Of a stretch of DNA of 64,000 bases, positions 7,799 to 15,809 are shown in pieces. The stretch is taken from contig NZ_WVHO01000010.1 of the NCBI RefSeq assembly GCF_009834805.1, positions 310,001 to 374,000 on the forward strand. Direction: 5' to 3'. The notes under the pieces were generated by a model. The model worked only from the letters and a program-made list of their open reading frames with translations. It did no database searches and had not been told where the DNA came from. The translations under genes and the position numbers were made by a program. The DNA comes from Saccharibacter sp. 17.LH.SD (GTDB lineage: Bacteria > Pseudomonadota > Alphaproteobacteria > Acetobacterales > Acetobacteraceae). Position 1 is the stretch's first letter, and each line of letters begins with the position of its first letter.

Positions 7799-10609
7799 AT
7801 GAGACCGATCCCGATGCCTGACCGCGCCTCCTTGACTGATGCCTCTCCCTCCGAGTTTGTTGACGTGTTAAGCGCCTCTCTTGATGACGCAACGCACAGC
7901 CTCCCTAAACTCATTACATCCTTGGCTGAGCAAAGCGGGTCTGAAAAAGGAATAGAGACGCTGGAGCATGTCGTGCGCCAGCTTCGTGATCAAAATTTTG
8001 CGACACGTGCCGATGCTCTCCGTCGGTATGTTGGGCTCGAGCAGCATGGTGAAATGGTGTCACCCTCCCTTCGCCTGGAACAAGCGGCAAAGAAACTTGT
8101 TGCTCAAGCTTCCTCTCCCGAAGCTCTTTCAGTCACCGATATTGCTGCGGTTTTTACAGCGCACCCCACCTTCGCCCTCGCCAATGAGGTGTATGATCTT
8201 CTTGCCCACCGTGCAGAAGACCCGTCATGTAACGTCCCCACACTCACAACGCATCGGCGTCCAGCACCACCAACCCTTGATGAAGAGCAAAGCCTTGCTC
8301 TTAAGGCCATCCAACGTGGCCGCGACTCCCTTGATGAACTTACTCATGCTATTTTACGCGCCGCCCGCAAACGCTGGCCTGCAGCACATGCGCTCACCCC
8401 TGCCCCGATCCGTCTTGCAACATGGGTTGGTTTTGACACGGATGGCCGCAATGACATTGGTTGGTGGGACACTATTCGCATCCGCCTTGGCTTAAAAATT
8501 GCCCAGCTTCATCGCCTTAATGATGGGCTCAACACACTTGGCCTTCAAAACACAGCCCTCGGACAGCGCGTTGCAACCGCCATTACGGCCACCACTGAAC
8601 AGTTTGATGCCTGCCCCCGTTCTCAAAAACCAGGGAAACAACCCGCCCCAGAGGCAATTGCTACATTTGCACGCGATCTTATCGCACGTCACGATGCAGC
8701 CTTGCTTGACGCCCATTCTCTTCAACCGCTTTTCGATGAAGCCGCTCGTAATCTTTCTCCAGAACACGCCGAACAGCTGGATGTCATTCGCACAGGCTTT
8801 GTAACGCATGGGCTGAGCTTGGCCCATATTCACACACGTCTTAATGCCGCTCAGATTTATAACGTTGCCCGCACACGTCTGGGTCTCACAGATGACCCAA
8901 CGCTACCTTTCCATCGGCAAGCGCTCCTAACGCATATTGATGCCGCTATGGATGAGCTTGAGCCCTTGGCCGTTGATTTCGGCGCCCTCTTGGTAGAGCC
9001 CAGCGCCGCAGCACGTCTCATGATGACCATGGCGCAAATCCTGAAACATATTGATTCAGGTGCGCCGATCCGCTTCCTCATCGCGGAGACGGAAAGCGGC
9101 TATACATTACTCGCAACTCTGTGGTTGGCGCGTCTCTTTGGCATCAAAGACCACCAAATTGAAATTTCACCTCTTTTCGAAACAGCTTCTGCTCTTGAAG
9201 ATGGTGAAACAATCTTGGAAGAAGCTTTCCGCTCCCCGCATTGGCGTCACTATCTCCGCGCGAACGGAAGACTATCCCTGCAATTTGGTTATTCCGACTC
9301 TGGGCGTTATGTCGGACAAATTGCCGCGGCGACTATGGTCGAGCGCCTACGTATGCGCACCCTCGCCCTTATGAAGGAATATGGCCTGCAAGATGTCGCC
9401 CTCACCATGTTCGATACACATGGTGAAAGCATTGGACGCGGAGCGCATCCTTTCAGCCTTAAAGAACGCCTGAGTTATTTCTCGCCTCCCCATACACGCC
9501 AAGCCTTTAAGGATGCTGGCATTAGCTATCGGGTTGAGACGGCTTTCCAAGGCGGCGATGGCTACGCTCTTTTTGGCACCAAGGCGCTCGCTAGCTCAAC
9601 CATAGCCACCCTTGCAGAATGCGCGTCCACACAAAGAAACGATATTACTGAAGCAGAACGGCGTGACCCTCTTTATGATCGTCCCGATTTTGCCATGGAC
9701 TTCTTCTCCACCATCGCCATGAAGATGGGGGATCTTGTGGATGACCCTGGCTATACAGCACTTCTAGGCGCTTTTGGACCTGCTTTAGTGGATAAAACAG
9801 GTTCACGTCCTTCTGCCCGTCAATCAGATACCGCAACCGTCAACCGGATTACCCATCCTGGGCAGATCCGTGCGATTCCCAATAATGCCATTCTTCAACA
9901 ACTTGGCTGGTGGGCTAATATTCTTCATGGGCTTGGTGCAGCTGCAGAACGTCATCCTAAAACCTTTGCGCATTTGCAAAAGAATTCCCCTCGCTTCCGT
10001 CAACTAATGGATTTTGCTCATCAAGGGCTGGCCCATTCTGATATTAATATTTTACGGACAACCCTTCATCAGCTTGATCCCGGCACTTGGTTGAACCGTG
10101 CAGCGCATTGCAAAACAGAAGATGAACGCGCGCATTTCCTGAGCATTGCTCACGATCTAGAAGAACTTGAATTCTGGAAAACCGTTCCTGCGATGTTCCG
10201 CCGCATTCAACGTGACCATATTTCACTATGCAGCGCATGGCCCGAAGCCCCAACCATGGTGAGTGATGAAAAACTCCTGCATGTTATCCGCTTCGCTTTA
10301 ATGGAGCACATTTGGCGGCTTTCAACCTACATTCCTTACTTCGGACCAAGAGGAACCTTAACGCGCGAAGCAATTACGACACTCATTCTGTGCCTCGATG
10401 TCCCCAGGGCCTTGCATCTATTGGATGATCTCTTCCCAATTACCGCACCAAGTATCGCGGATTTAGATTTTGGTGAACCAGGTGGTGCTGGCGTCGCTCA
10501 AGGCTTTGCGCGTGAGCATAAAGAAATCTTCCGCCCCTTACAGCGTTCTTTCGATCTTCTCCGAGAAGTTGGTATCGCCATCATGCACGCAAACCGCGTT
10601 TTTGGATGA
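7799..10609 (+). CDS. ppc: phosphoenolpyruvate carboxylase, divergent form
   Basis: A 936-residue protein with PEP carboxylase architecture throughout. It retains TAHPT near residue 120 (catalytic histidine), PLFET near 457 and GYSDS near 497 (metal ligands in the E. coli enzyme), and SIGRG near 545. Other usually invariant positions differ. The family loop FHGRGG reads FDTHGE here, so by alignment the catalytic His and Arg of that loop become Asp and His, and the Lys after GYSDS is Arg. The C-terminus (HANRVFG) lacks the usual NTG ending. The enzyme would make oxaloacetate from PEP and bicarbonate to fill the TCA cycle. The family is certain; normal catalysis is not. It is transcribed alone. 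Confidence 0.85.
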   Translation: MRPIPMPDRASLTDASPSEFVDVLSASLDDATHSLPKLITSLAEQSGSEKGIETLEHVVRQLRDQNFATRADALRRYVGLEQHGEMVSPSLRLEQAAKKLVAQASSPEALSVTDIAAVFTAHPTFALANEVYDLLAHRAEDPSCNVPTLTTHRRPAPPTLDEEQSLALKAIQRGRDSLDELTHAILRAARKRWPAAHALTPAPIRLATWVGFDTDGRNDIGWWDTIRIRLGLKIAQLHRLNDGLNTLGLQNTALGQRVATAITATTEQFDACPRSQKPGKQPAPEAIATFARDLIARHDAALLDAHSLQPLFDEAARNLSPEHAEQLDVIRTGFVTHGLSLAHIHTRLNAAQIYNVARTRLGLTDDPTLPFHRQALLTHIDAAMDELEPLAVDFGALLVEPSAAARLMMTMAQILKHIDSGAPIRFLIAETESGYTLLATLWLARLFGIKDHQIEISPLFETASALEDGETILEEAFRSPHWRHYLRANGRLSLQFGYSDSGRYVGQIAAATMVERLRMRTLALMKEYGLQDVALTMFDTHGESIGRGAHPFSLKERLSYFSPPHTRQAFKDAGISYRVETAFQGGDGYALFGTKALASSTIATLAECASTQRNDITEAERRDPLYDRPDFAMDFFSTIAMKMGDLVDDPGYTALLGAFGPALVDKTGSRPSARQSDTATVNRITHPGQIRAIPNNAILQQLGWWANILHGLGAAAERHPKTFAHLQKNSPRFRQLMDFAHQGLAHSDINILRTTLHQLDPGTWLNRAAHCKTEDERAHFLSIAHDLEELEFWKTVPAMFRRIQRDHISLCSAWPEAPTMVSDEKLLHVIRFALMEHIWRLSTYIPYFGPRGTLTREAITTLILCLDVPRALHLLDDLFPITAPSIADLDFGEPGGAGVAQGFAREHKEIFRPLQRSFDLLREVGIAIMHANRVFG

Positions 10610-10698
10610 TCTGTAAGTTCTCAACAAAAAACTCCTGTCCCCCTCTCTTTCATAGGAGACGGCACAGGAGGAGGACATGCCCAACAACTTAAAACAAC

Positions 10699-10727
10699 AC
10701 CCCCGTGATAAGATAATGCACGGGGGT
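10699..10727 (-). terminator. stem-loop terminator after the first Hint gene
   Basis: Perfect 9-bp stem ACCCCCGTG/CACGGGGGT with an 11-base loop. On the minus strand it lies 11 bases beyond the stop of the Hint gene and is followed by TGTTGTTTT, so it fits an intrinsic terminator for that gene. It may also stop ppc transcripts coming from the other side, although no T-tract follows on the plus strand. Confidence 0.7.
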
Positions 10728-10738
10728 AAGCTATGTTT

Positions 10739-12604
10739 CTACGCGATCATTGCGACGTTTTCATGCTCTGTCTTTTTAAGAACATAAGGCCCTGCTGCTT
10801 TAATCTGAACAGCCAAAAGACCAATATTGCGGAACGAATGCTCTCCCAATGGCAGGACAGCATTACCGGTTGTCCAGCGCGTACCTTCTTCTCCAGAATC
10901 ACCCCACCCTTCCAGAGTTTTCTCTGTTAAGTGAGCCGTGATAGCGCGTACCTGGTCGCCCTTAAAGACAACAATTTCACCAACTGAGACGCCAAAATAA
11001 CGTCGATCATCAACGAATGGACCAATCACATCACTCGGGCGGCTTGCATTCGATACAAGACGCACCGATTTCACCCCGGCTGGAATGGAAAAGATAACAC
11101 GCCCATTACGCTCACGCCGCTGACGAAGCAGCAACCCTGTATCGGTGATGAGATGTAAATCCATATCATCCGTTAATGTCGGCGCCACCGACTTCGCAGC
11201 GCACTGGATATGCTCTGCACGCGTCTCAATCTGGCGGAACAAAGGTTCAACAAATTCACGTGATACATCCAATGGCGCTGCTGCAGATTCATCCCACGTC
11301 AGACGACGCGTAAGAGTAGACATGGAATTGTCGTCATATTGATCAAACGCATGACGATTACCCGTATCTAGATAACTCTCGCTCAACATGCCATCCGCTA
11401 TAATAACAGCATGATTCTTCGTTTCTATATGGTAATAGTCATAGGATGTGATCGACTTGTCATAGAACACTGAACGCCCATTAACGAGCATACGCACCGG
11501 TACGAACTTACCATCAAAGAACAAGCAATGTTCCGCGGTAATGAGCATATCCTTAAACGGCACACCCTCCGCAAAGGCATCTTTAAGGATACGAACAGGA
11601 TAACCCGCTTTGTCATCTGTTAACTCTGGAGTAACGCGGCAATGCGCTTTTCCTGCCCATACAACTGGGCGCATAACCTGCTGGTTCTCACGCCAATCGA
11701 ACGTAACCAGCTCATCACCCACACGGATATCTTCTACAGCCTTGTCACCATCAGCCGTCTGGATCATTGATCCTTCTAAGAAGCATGTAACAGGTGTAGC
11801 CTCTACCGTAATGGTACTGCCAGAATCTGAGACAGTCAGAGGCCCATTAGCTCCAACTTTATACGATCCAGCTGGGAAATTAATCCCCGTGACGGTCACT
11901 GAGGCAATTTTATTTCCCGAAGCATCAAAAATATCAATTGTTTGTGAAGATGTATCTCCAATCCCCAAAATACCCCCGGCATTTTTATTTGTTATTTTAT
12001 AACTAACCGGGTCAGAGGGCATATTAATAAACTGAATATAATCGCGTGCGCTGTTAAACCCATTAATCTTTTGTGAGGTTAAGTTGATAATGGCACCACC
12101 CGTATTTGCAATATAGGTACCACCTCCTGTTCCGAAATTGATCGTCGTTGAAGACAATAGAGAACTAGTAGACAACGCCTCCGAAAACACACCCCCATTT
12201 GTTAAATTTACCGTCATTTTCGTCGCAGTACTACCAAGCTCACCAACTGTGGCTTTTAATGACCCACCATCTACATTAAATGTAGTGTTGGTCGCCGTCG
12301 CCACGAGAGCTGAATAATTGATAGCCCCACCAACCCAGATCGTACTGGTAACACCGGAAGCCAGGGTCATATTACCCGTAGCCCCTGGTGCCACAATGTA
12401 GTCCCCTGAACTTAAAATGTTAAAGTAGGATGATGCACCAGGGAAAAGAATACTCGTATTCGGAAGACTATCATTTGAATATACCGTATCCCCATTAGGA
12501 TCGGTAATCTGTACGGATGAACTCGGGAAGAGTACATTCGTAATTAATCCAGAATTCGAATTTATCGAATAAACAGTACCTGAATCTGTGGAATAGTCGG
12601 TCAT
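10739..12604 (-). CDS. Hint-domain (Hedgehog/intein-like) protein, paralog 1
   Basis: A 621-residue protein in three parts. Residues about 1-270 are a Ser/Thr/Asn/Gly-rich repetitive beta region resembling surface adhesin repeats, with no evident signal peptide. A Hint domain starts at Cys ~273 (VTCFLEGSMIQT, then EDIRVGDELVTFDW) with the block-B-like TAEHCLF. A conserved C-terminal domain contains SRPSDVIGPFVDDRR. Hint domains self-cleave or ligate at their first cysteine. The paralog at 47729-49153 shares the Hint and C-terminal parts but not the N-terminus. Such proteins are common in Acetobacteraceae, usually without known function. A surface-protein role is inference. Confidence 0.8.
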   Translation of the reverse strand: MTDYSTDSGTVYSINSNSGLITNVLFPSSSVQITDPNGDTVYSNDSLPNTSILFPGASSYFNILSSGDYIVAPGATGNMTLASGVTSTIWVGGAINYSALVATATNTTFNVDGGSLKATVGELGSTATKMTVNLTNGGVFSEALSTSSLLSSTTINFGTGGGTYIANTGGAIINLTSQKINGFNSARDYIQFINMPSDPVSYKITNKNAGGILGIGDTSSQTIDIFDASGNKIASVTVTGINFPAGSYKVGANGPLTVSDSGSTITVEATPVTCFLEGSMIQTADGDKAVEDIRVGDELVTFDWRENQQVMRPVVWAGKAHCRVTPELTDDKAGYPVRILKDAFAEGVPFKDMLITAEHCLFFDGKFVPVRMLVNGRSVFYDKSITSYDYYHIETKNHAVIIADGMLSESYLDTGNRHAFDQYDDNSMSTLTRRLTWDESAAAPLDVSREFVEPLFRQIETRAEHIQCAAKSVAPTLTDDMDLHLITDTGLLLRQRRERNGRVIFSIPAGVKSVRLVSNASRPSDVIGPFVDDRRYFGVSVGEIVVFKGDQVRAITAHLTEKTLEGWGDSGEEGTRWTTGNAVLPLGEHSFRNIGLLAVQIKAAGPYVLKKTEHENVAMIA

Positions 12605-12974
12605 CTTTCCCTCACTGTATATAAGTCGGGTAGTGTCTTTTACTATAATTTGTTTTCACATGTTTTGCATCATATTAATGATGTTTAGATTTTATTTTTC
12701 AATGAAAATTTCAATAAATAAAAATAAATCAATATGTTAGCTGAACAGGACATTACGGAATGATGAATTTTTTTATAAAAAAATTGAATCCTCTTATAAA
12801 TTTTATTTATGATGTTTAAAGAATAATCTGATCAATGTAAGTTGACTCCTCTAGTACAGATTAATCTACACTCAACTTTACCCAATAATAAGACTTTCCA
12901 TTATCATGTTCACTTCTCCCTACGTATAATTTAATCATTCTCGCTCTTACTGCTGATGAGTTTATAAATAAAAT
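12605..12974. other. AT-rich intergenic region between divergent genes
   Basis: 370 bases very rich in A/T, separating the minus-strand Hint gene from the plus-strand permease. It must hold the promoters of both, but A/T runs make -10-like words too common to pick one. I see no RNA gene, repeat or coding frame here. Confidence 0.6.
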
Positions 12975-14222
12975 ATGACAACCCCCCACACGAAGCGCCT
13001 CCACAACACATTAGGCCCTCTTTCAGGCACAGCCATGATGCTCAATAACGTTATTGGAGCAGGCATTCTTTCCCTCCCAGGGTTGGCAGCCGGCATCGCA
13101 GGCATTCAATCCTTTTGGACATGGATCATAGCATCGCTTGTTGTGGCTCCCCTGCTCACCGTTTTCATGATGCTTGCCATCAACTACCCAAATGCAGGAG
13201 GTGCTATTCATGTCGCACAACAAGCTTTTGGACGATTTGGAAGTTTATTCACGTCAACTTTACTTTTTGGCACATTCATCCTCGGCATCCCCTCAGTTGC
13301 CTTAACAGGTGGATATTATCTTCAAGGAGCTTTTTCACTCCCGGCATGGAGTGCAGGAGCCTTAATGCTTATCACAGCGACTCTCGCTAATCTCTTTTCA
13401 GCAAAAGGCGCTGCAAGGATTGGTATTTATGCTTCTATCGCGGTCATCGGTTTTTTAATTATTTTAATCAGTGCCGGTCTTTTCAGTGTTCACCTAACAA
13501 TCAACACATCCATCCCATTTCCAAAATGGTCAGCTTTTTCTCCCTTTATGCTCGTCTTTTTTGCATTTTCTGGGTGGGAAGTTTCTCTGGGCTTATCCGA
13601 AGAATTTACAAACCCAAGACGAAATATTCCGATAGCCATCGCTTCCTCTTGGCTCGTCATCAGCATTTTTTATATTTTCTGCGCACTCATTGTGACCAAT
13701 GGTGGTAAAAATTTTTGGAACGCTCATCCATTCTTAGACGTTTTTACAAAATTCTTGGGCAATAAAACACAAGCCGAAACCATTGTCGCCATTGGTGCAA
13801 CCTTGCTGATCTGGACCAATCTTTTTGCCGCTGTCTGGGGGATATCACGCATGATCTACCGCAGCATCAAATTCAAACAATTGTCTTATGAGCGCCGCGG
13901 AATTCCTGTTGCAGCCGTTACCGTGACAGGAGGGATAATGACAAGTGTCGTACTACTCTCTGCAGCTTTATCCATTAATATTTCAACGCTGTTATCGTCT
14001 GCCGGAATGAATTTTCTCATTCTCTATGGAATAGCCGCGGCTGCATTATGCAAACTCTCTCAAGGAATATTGCCAAAAATCATCGCTCTGGGCGCCATCA
14101 TCCCTGTTGCTCTTTTAATGGCCTACTCCACGGCGCACCTCATCTACCCTGCTCTTATTTTTTGCGTGACGTTGATGGTGTTTATCTCCCATACACGCCA
14201 CGCAAAAAAAGCTACTTTATAG
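12975..14222 (+). CDS. APC-family amino-acid transporter (YjeH-like)
   Basis: A 415-residue integral membrane protein with about 12 hydrophobic helices. The N-terminus LGPLSGTAMMLNNVIGAGIL is the substrate-binding unwound helix 1 of the APC superfamily (GAGI motif), and FAFSGWEVSLGLSEEFTNP matches helix 6 and the following loop. Length and motifs are closest in my reading to the E. coli YjeH group, which exports hydrophobic amino acids; the direction of transport and substrate here are not shown by sequence. It meets the fluoride exporter gene tail to tail with a six-base overlap. Confidence 0.8.
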   Translation: MTTPHTKRLHNTLGPLSGTAMMLNNVIGAGILSLPGLAAGIAGIQSFWTWIIASLVVAPLLTVFMMLAINYPNAGGAIHVAQQAFGRFGSLFTSTLLFGTFILGIPSVALTGGYYLQGAFSLPAWSAGALMLITATLANLFSAKGAARIGIYASIAVIGFLIILISAGLFSVHLTINTSIPFPKWSAFSPFMLVFFAFSGWEVSLGLSEEFTNPRRNIPIAIASSWLVISIFYIFCALIVTNGGKNFWNAHPFLDVFTKFLGNKTQAETIVAIGATLLIWTNLFAAVWGISRMIYRSIKFKQLSYERRGIPVAAVTVTGGIMTSVVLLSAALSINISTLLSSAGMNFLILYGIAAAALCKLSQGILPKIIALGAIIPVALLMAYSTAHLIYPALIFCVTLMVFISHTRHAKKATL

Positions 14223-15560
14223 AGTAGGCTTGCCCCATTGGCCTAATCGGGCTTGGCGAAGAATCGTTCCAGGAACGAAGCTCTTATTCCAAATTTTGGG
14301 CGCTTCAACACGTTGCGATAAGTAAATGCCTGTATAGCCCGAAACGAGATAAGCGACCACGCAACCCAATGCGTAATAGACGATATTCGCACTCCCAAAC
14401 AGCTCAACCGCCATAAAGATGCAGGCCATGGGCGTATTCGCACACGCAGCAAAAACAGCCATAAAGCCGACACCTGCGAGGAGATCATTGGGCACACCCA
14501 GCACGGGAGCCAAAGCATTGCCAAGCCCTGCACCGATAAAGAAGAGTGGCGTCACCTCACCACCCTTATAGCTACAGGACAGTGCAACCACAGTGAAAAC
14601 AAGCTTCAACAGCCACGACCACGTATAATGCGACGTCCCAAAAAAATTGATAATGGACGCCCCACCAACCTCTGGCGCAATAATCCCTAACCCAAGGTAG
14701 TCTCGTGTACCCAAAATCCACACCAAAACAATGGTGAGCACACCGCCGATCAGAGGACGTAACCAACTTTGCGGACAAATTTTCTTTACGATCGATGAAA
14801 GAAATTGAACCGATTCAACAAAAAGACGGCTGACTAAACCAAAAGCCAGTGCTGCAACACACACTTTAAGCAAGAGCCACGCATTGGCATGTGGGACAAG
14901 ACCTTTAGCATCAGCTATCCCATGGAAACCCATCGGATAGGTTGGATGGTGGATGCCCCATTGGTAGCATGTCCAATCTGCAATGACGGACGCCAACATA
15001 GAAGGCAAAATCGCACTATAGCTTATCTGCCCAACTGCGAGCACCTCCAATCCAAATACTGCTCCTGCGATAGGTGTTCCAAAGATAGCCCCAAAGCCGG
15101 CAGCCACCCCTGCGATCAATAGGATACGCGTTTGACGTTCATCAAAATGGAACCAACGCCCAAACGTGCTGGCTAAACTACCCCCAATCTGAACAGCCGA
15201 CCCCTCACGCCCCACTGAGGCGCCAAATAGATGGCTTACTACCGTGCCCAATAAAATCAGCGGCGCCATCCGCAGAGGAACCCCCTCATTGGGCTTATCA
15301 ATCTCATCCAGAATGAGGTTATTACCCCCTTCAGCGCGCCCACCCCACCAATAATAGATAAGCCCGACAGCTACCCCCGCAAATGGGAGCGCATAAAGCA
15401 AAGCAGGATACGCGAAACGATAGAGAGTCGCTTCTTCTAAAAGCCATAGAAGCAACGCGCAGCCACTCCCCACGGCAAGCGACATGGGCACCAACACAAG
15501 GAGCCAACGCAGCAACCCTAGGCCAATAGAAGCATATTTTTGTAATAATGAAATCGACAT
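14217..15560 (-). CDS. CLC-F type fluoride/proton antiporter
   Basis: A 447-residue CLC-fold membrane protein. The chloride-channel motif GSGIP is replaced by EGGNNLILDEI, and the second motif reads GREGSAVQIGG. The GNNLI(I/L)DEI signature marks the CLC-F subclass, which expels fluoride in exchange for protons, rather than chloride channels. The fluoride riboswitch in its leader independently supports that substrate. I chose the ATG at 15560 because it has a GGGGGAG site 6-7 bases upstream; the longer frame from 15614 would begin inside the riboswitch's expression region. Automatic annotation would probably call this a voltage-gated chloride channel. Confidence 0.88.
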   Translation of the reverse strand: MSISLLQKYASIGLGLLRWLLVLVPMSLAVGSGCALLLWLLEEATLYRFAYPALLYALPFAGVAVGLIYYWWGGRAEGGNNLILDEIDKPNEGVPLRMAPLILLGTVVSHLFGASVGREGSAVQIGGSLASTFGRWFHFDERQTRILLIAGVAAGFGAIFGTPIAGAVFGLEVLAVGQISYSAILPSMLASVIADWTCYQWGIHHPTYPMGFHGIADAKGLVPHANAWLLLKVCVAALAFGLVSRLFVESVQFLSSIVKKICPQSWLRPLIGGVLTIVLVWILGTRDYLGLGIIAPEVGGASIINFFGTSHYTWSWLLKLVFTVVALSCSYKGGEVTPLFFIGAGLGNALAPVLGVPNDLLAGVGFMAVFAACANTPMACIFMAVELFGSANIVYYALGCVVAYLVSGYTGIYLSQRVEAPKIWNKSFVPGTILRQARLGQWGKPTL

Positions 15561-15585
15561 AAAAGACTCCCCCTTGCCATGCCAA

Positions 15586-15603
15586 CAGGGGAAATACCCC
15601 CTG
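15586..15603 (-). promoter_or_regulatory. expression-platform hairpin of the fluoride riboswitch
   Basis: In the transcript, CAGGGG and CCCCTG pair around a six-base loop, between the aptamer and the start codon at 15560. The same CCCCT could instead pair with the AGGGGG of the ribosome binding site. No U-tract follows, so control of translation initiation is more likely than transcription termination. This is inference from base pairing. Confidence 0.55.
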
Positions 15604-15615
15604 ACTATAGTCACC

Positions 15616-15684
15616 GGTAGGAATCATCAGCCCATCATCGTGGGCGGTTCGGCTCAAAATCGGCCAGGCGGAAATCCATCACCT
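15616..15684 (-). ncRNA. fluoride riboswitch (crcB motif aptamer)
   Basis: The minus strand reads AGGTG-ATGGATTTC-CGCCT, forming P1 with 5 bp. This is followed by a variable hairpin (TGGCC...), then AACCGCCC-ACGATGAT-GGGCTGATGATTCCTACC as P3 with its trailing strand. GATGG, AACCGCC, GGCTGATGA and CCTACC are conserved crcB-motif elements in the right order. The long-range pseudoknot (GGAUU with AUUCC) forms with one U-U mismatch. It sits about 55 bases before a CLC-F gene, the classical partner. Ligand binding is established for the family, not shown here. Confidence 0.87.
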
Positions 15685-15688
15685 ATTC

Positions 15689-15721
15689 ATTGTAAAAAAC
15701 TCAAAAAGATTTTTATGTCAA
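15689..15721 (-). promoter_or_regulatory. probable promoter of the fluoride exporter transcript
   Basis: Minus-strand TTGACA at 15721-15716 is a perfect -35. A TACAAT at 15694-15689 looks like a -10 but is 21 bases away, which is long; TTTTTA overlaps it at the correct 17-base spacing. Either would start the RNA at or just before the aptamer's P1. Confidence 0.4.
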
Positions 15722-15750
15722 GCCCATCTTTCAACAGTTACGCTTATTAC

Positions 15751-15787
15751 AAAAAACCCCCGCCATTTTCACGGCGAGGGCTTTTTT
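15751..15787 (-). terminator. intrinsic terminator of fusA
   Basis: On the minus strand, GCCCTCGCC and GGCGGGGG pair around GTGAAAAT (one internal mismatch) and are followed by TTTTTTG. It lies 23 bases beyond the fusA stop. The plus strand also ends in seven Ts, so the element is potentially bidirectional. Confidence 0.85.
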
Positions 15788-15809
15788 TAATCCGCGATAA
15801 AGAAAAATC

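Noticed and set aside
10630-10676. terminator hairpin CTCCTGT/ACAGGAG after ppc
   Set aside because: The loop is long and no T-tract follows; the downstream 10699 hairpin is far better.
10739-12604. intein inserted in a host protein
   Set aside because: The flanks do not form a recognisable split enzyme, and the paralog has unrelated N-terminal sequence; a Hint-domain protein is the better reading.
14217-15560. voltage-gated chloride channel annotation
   Set aside because: The chloride selectivity motif is replaced by the CLC-F signature and the leader is a fluoride riboswitch.
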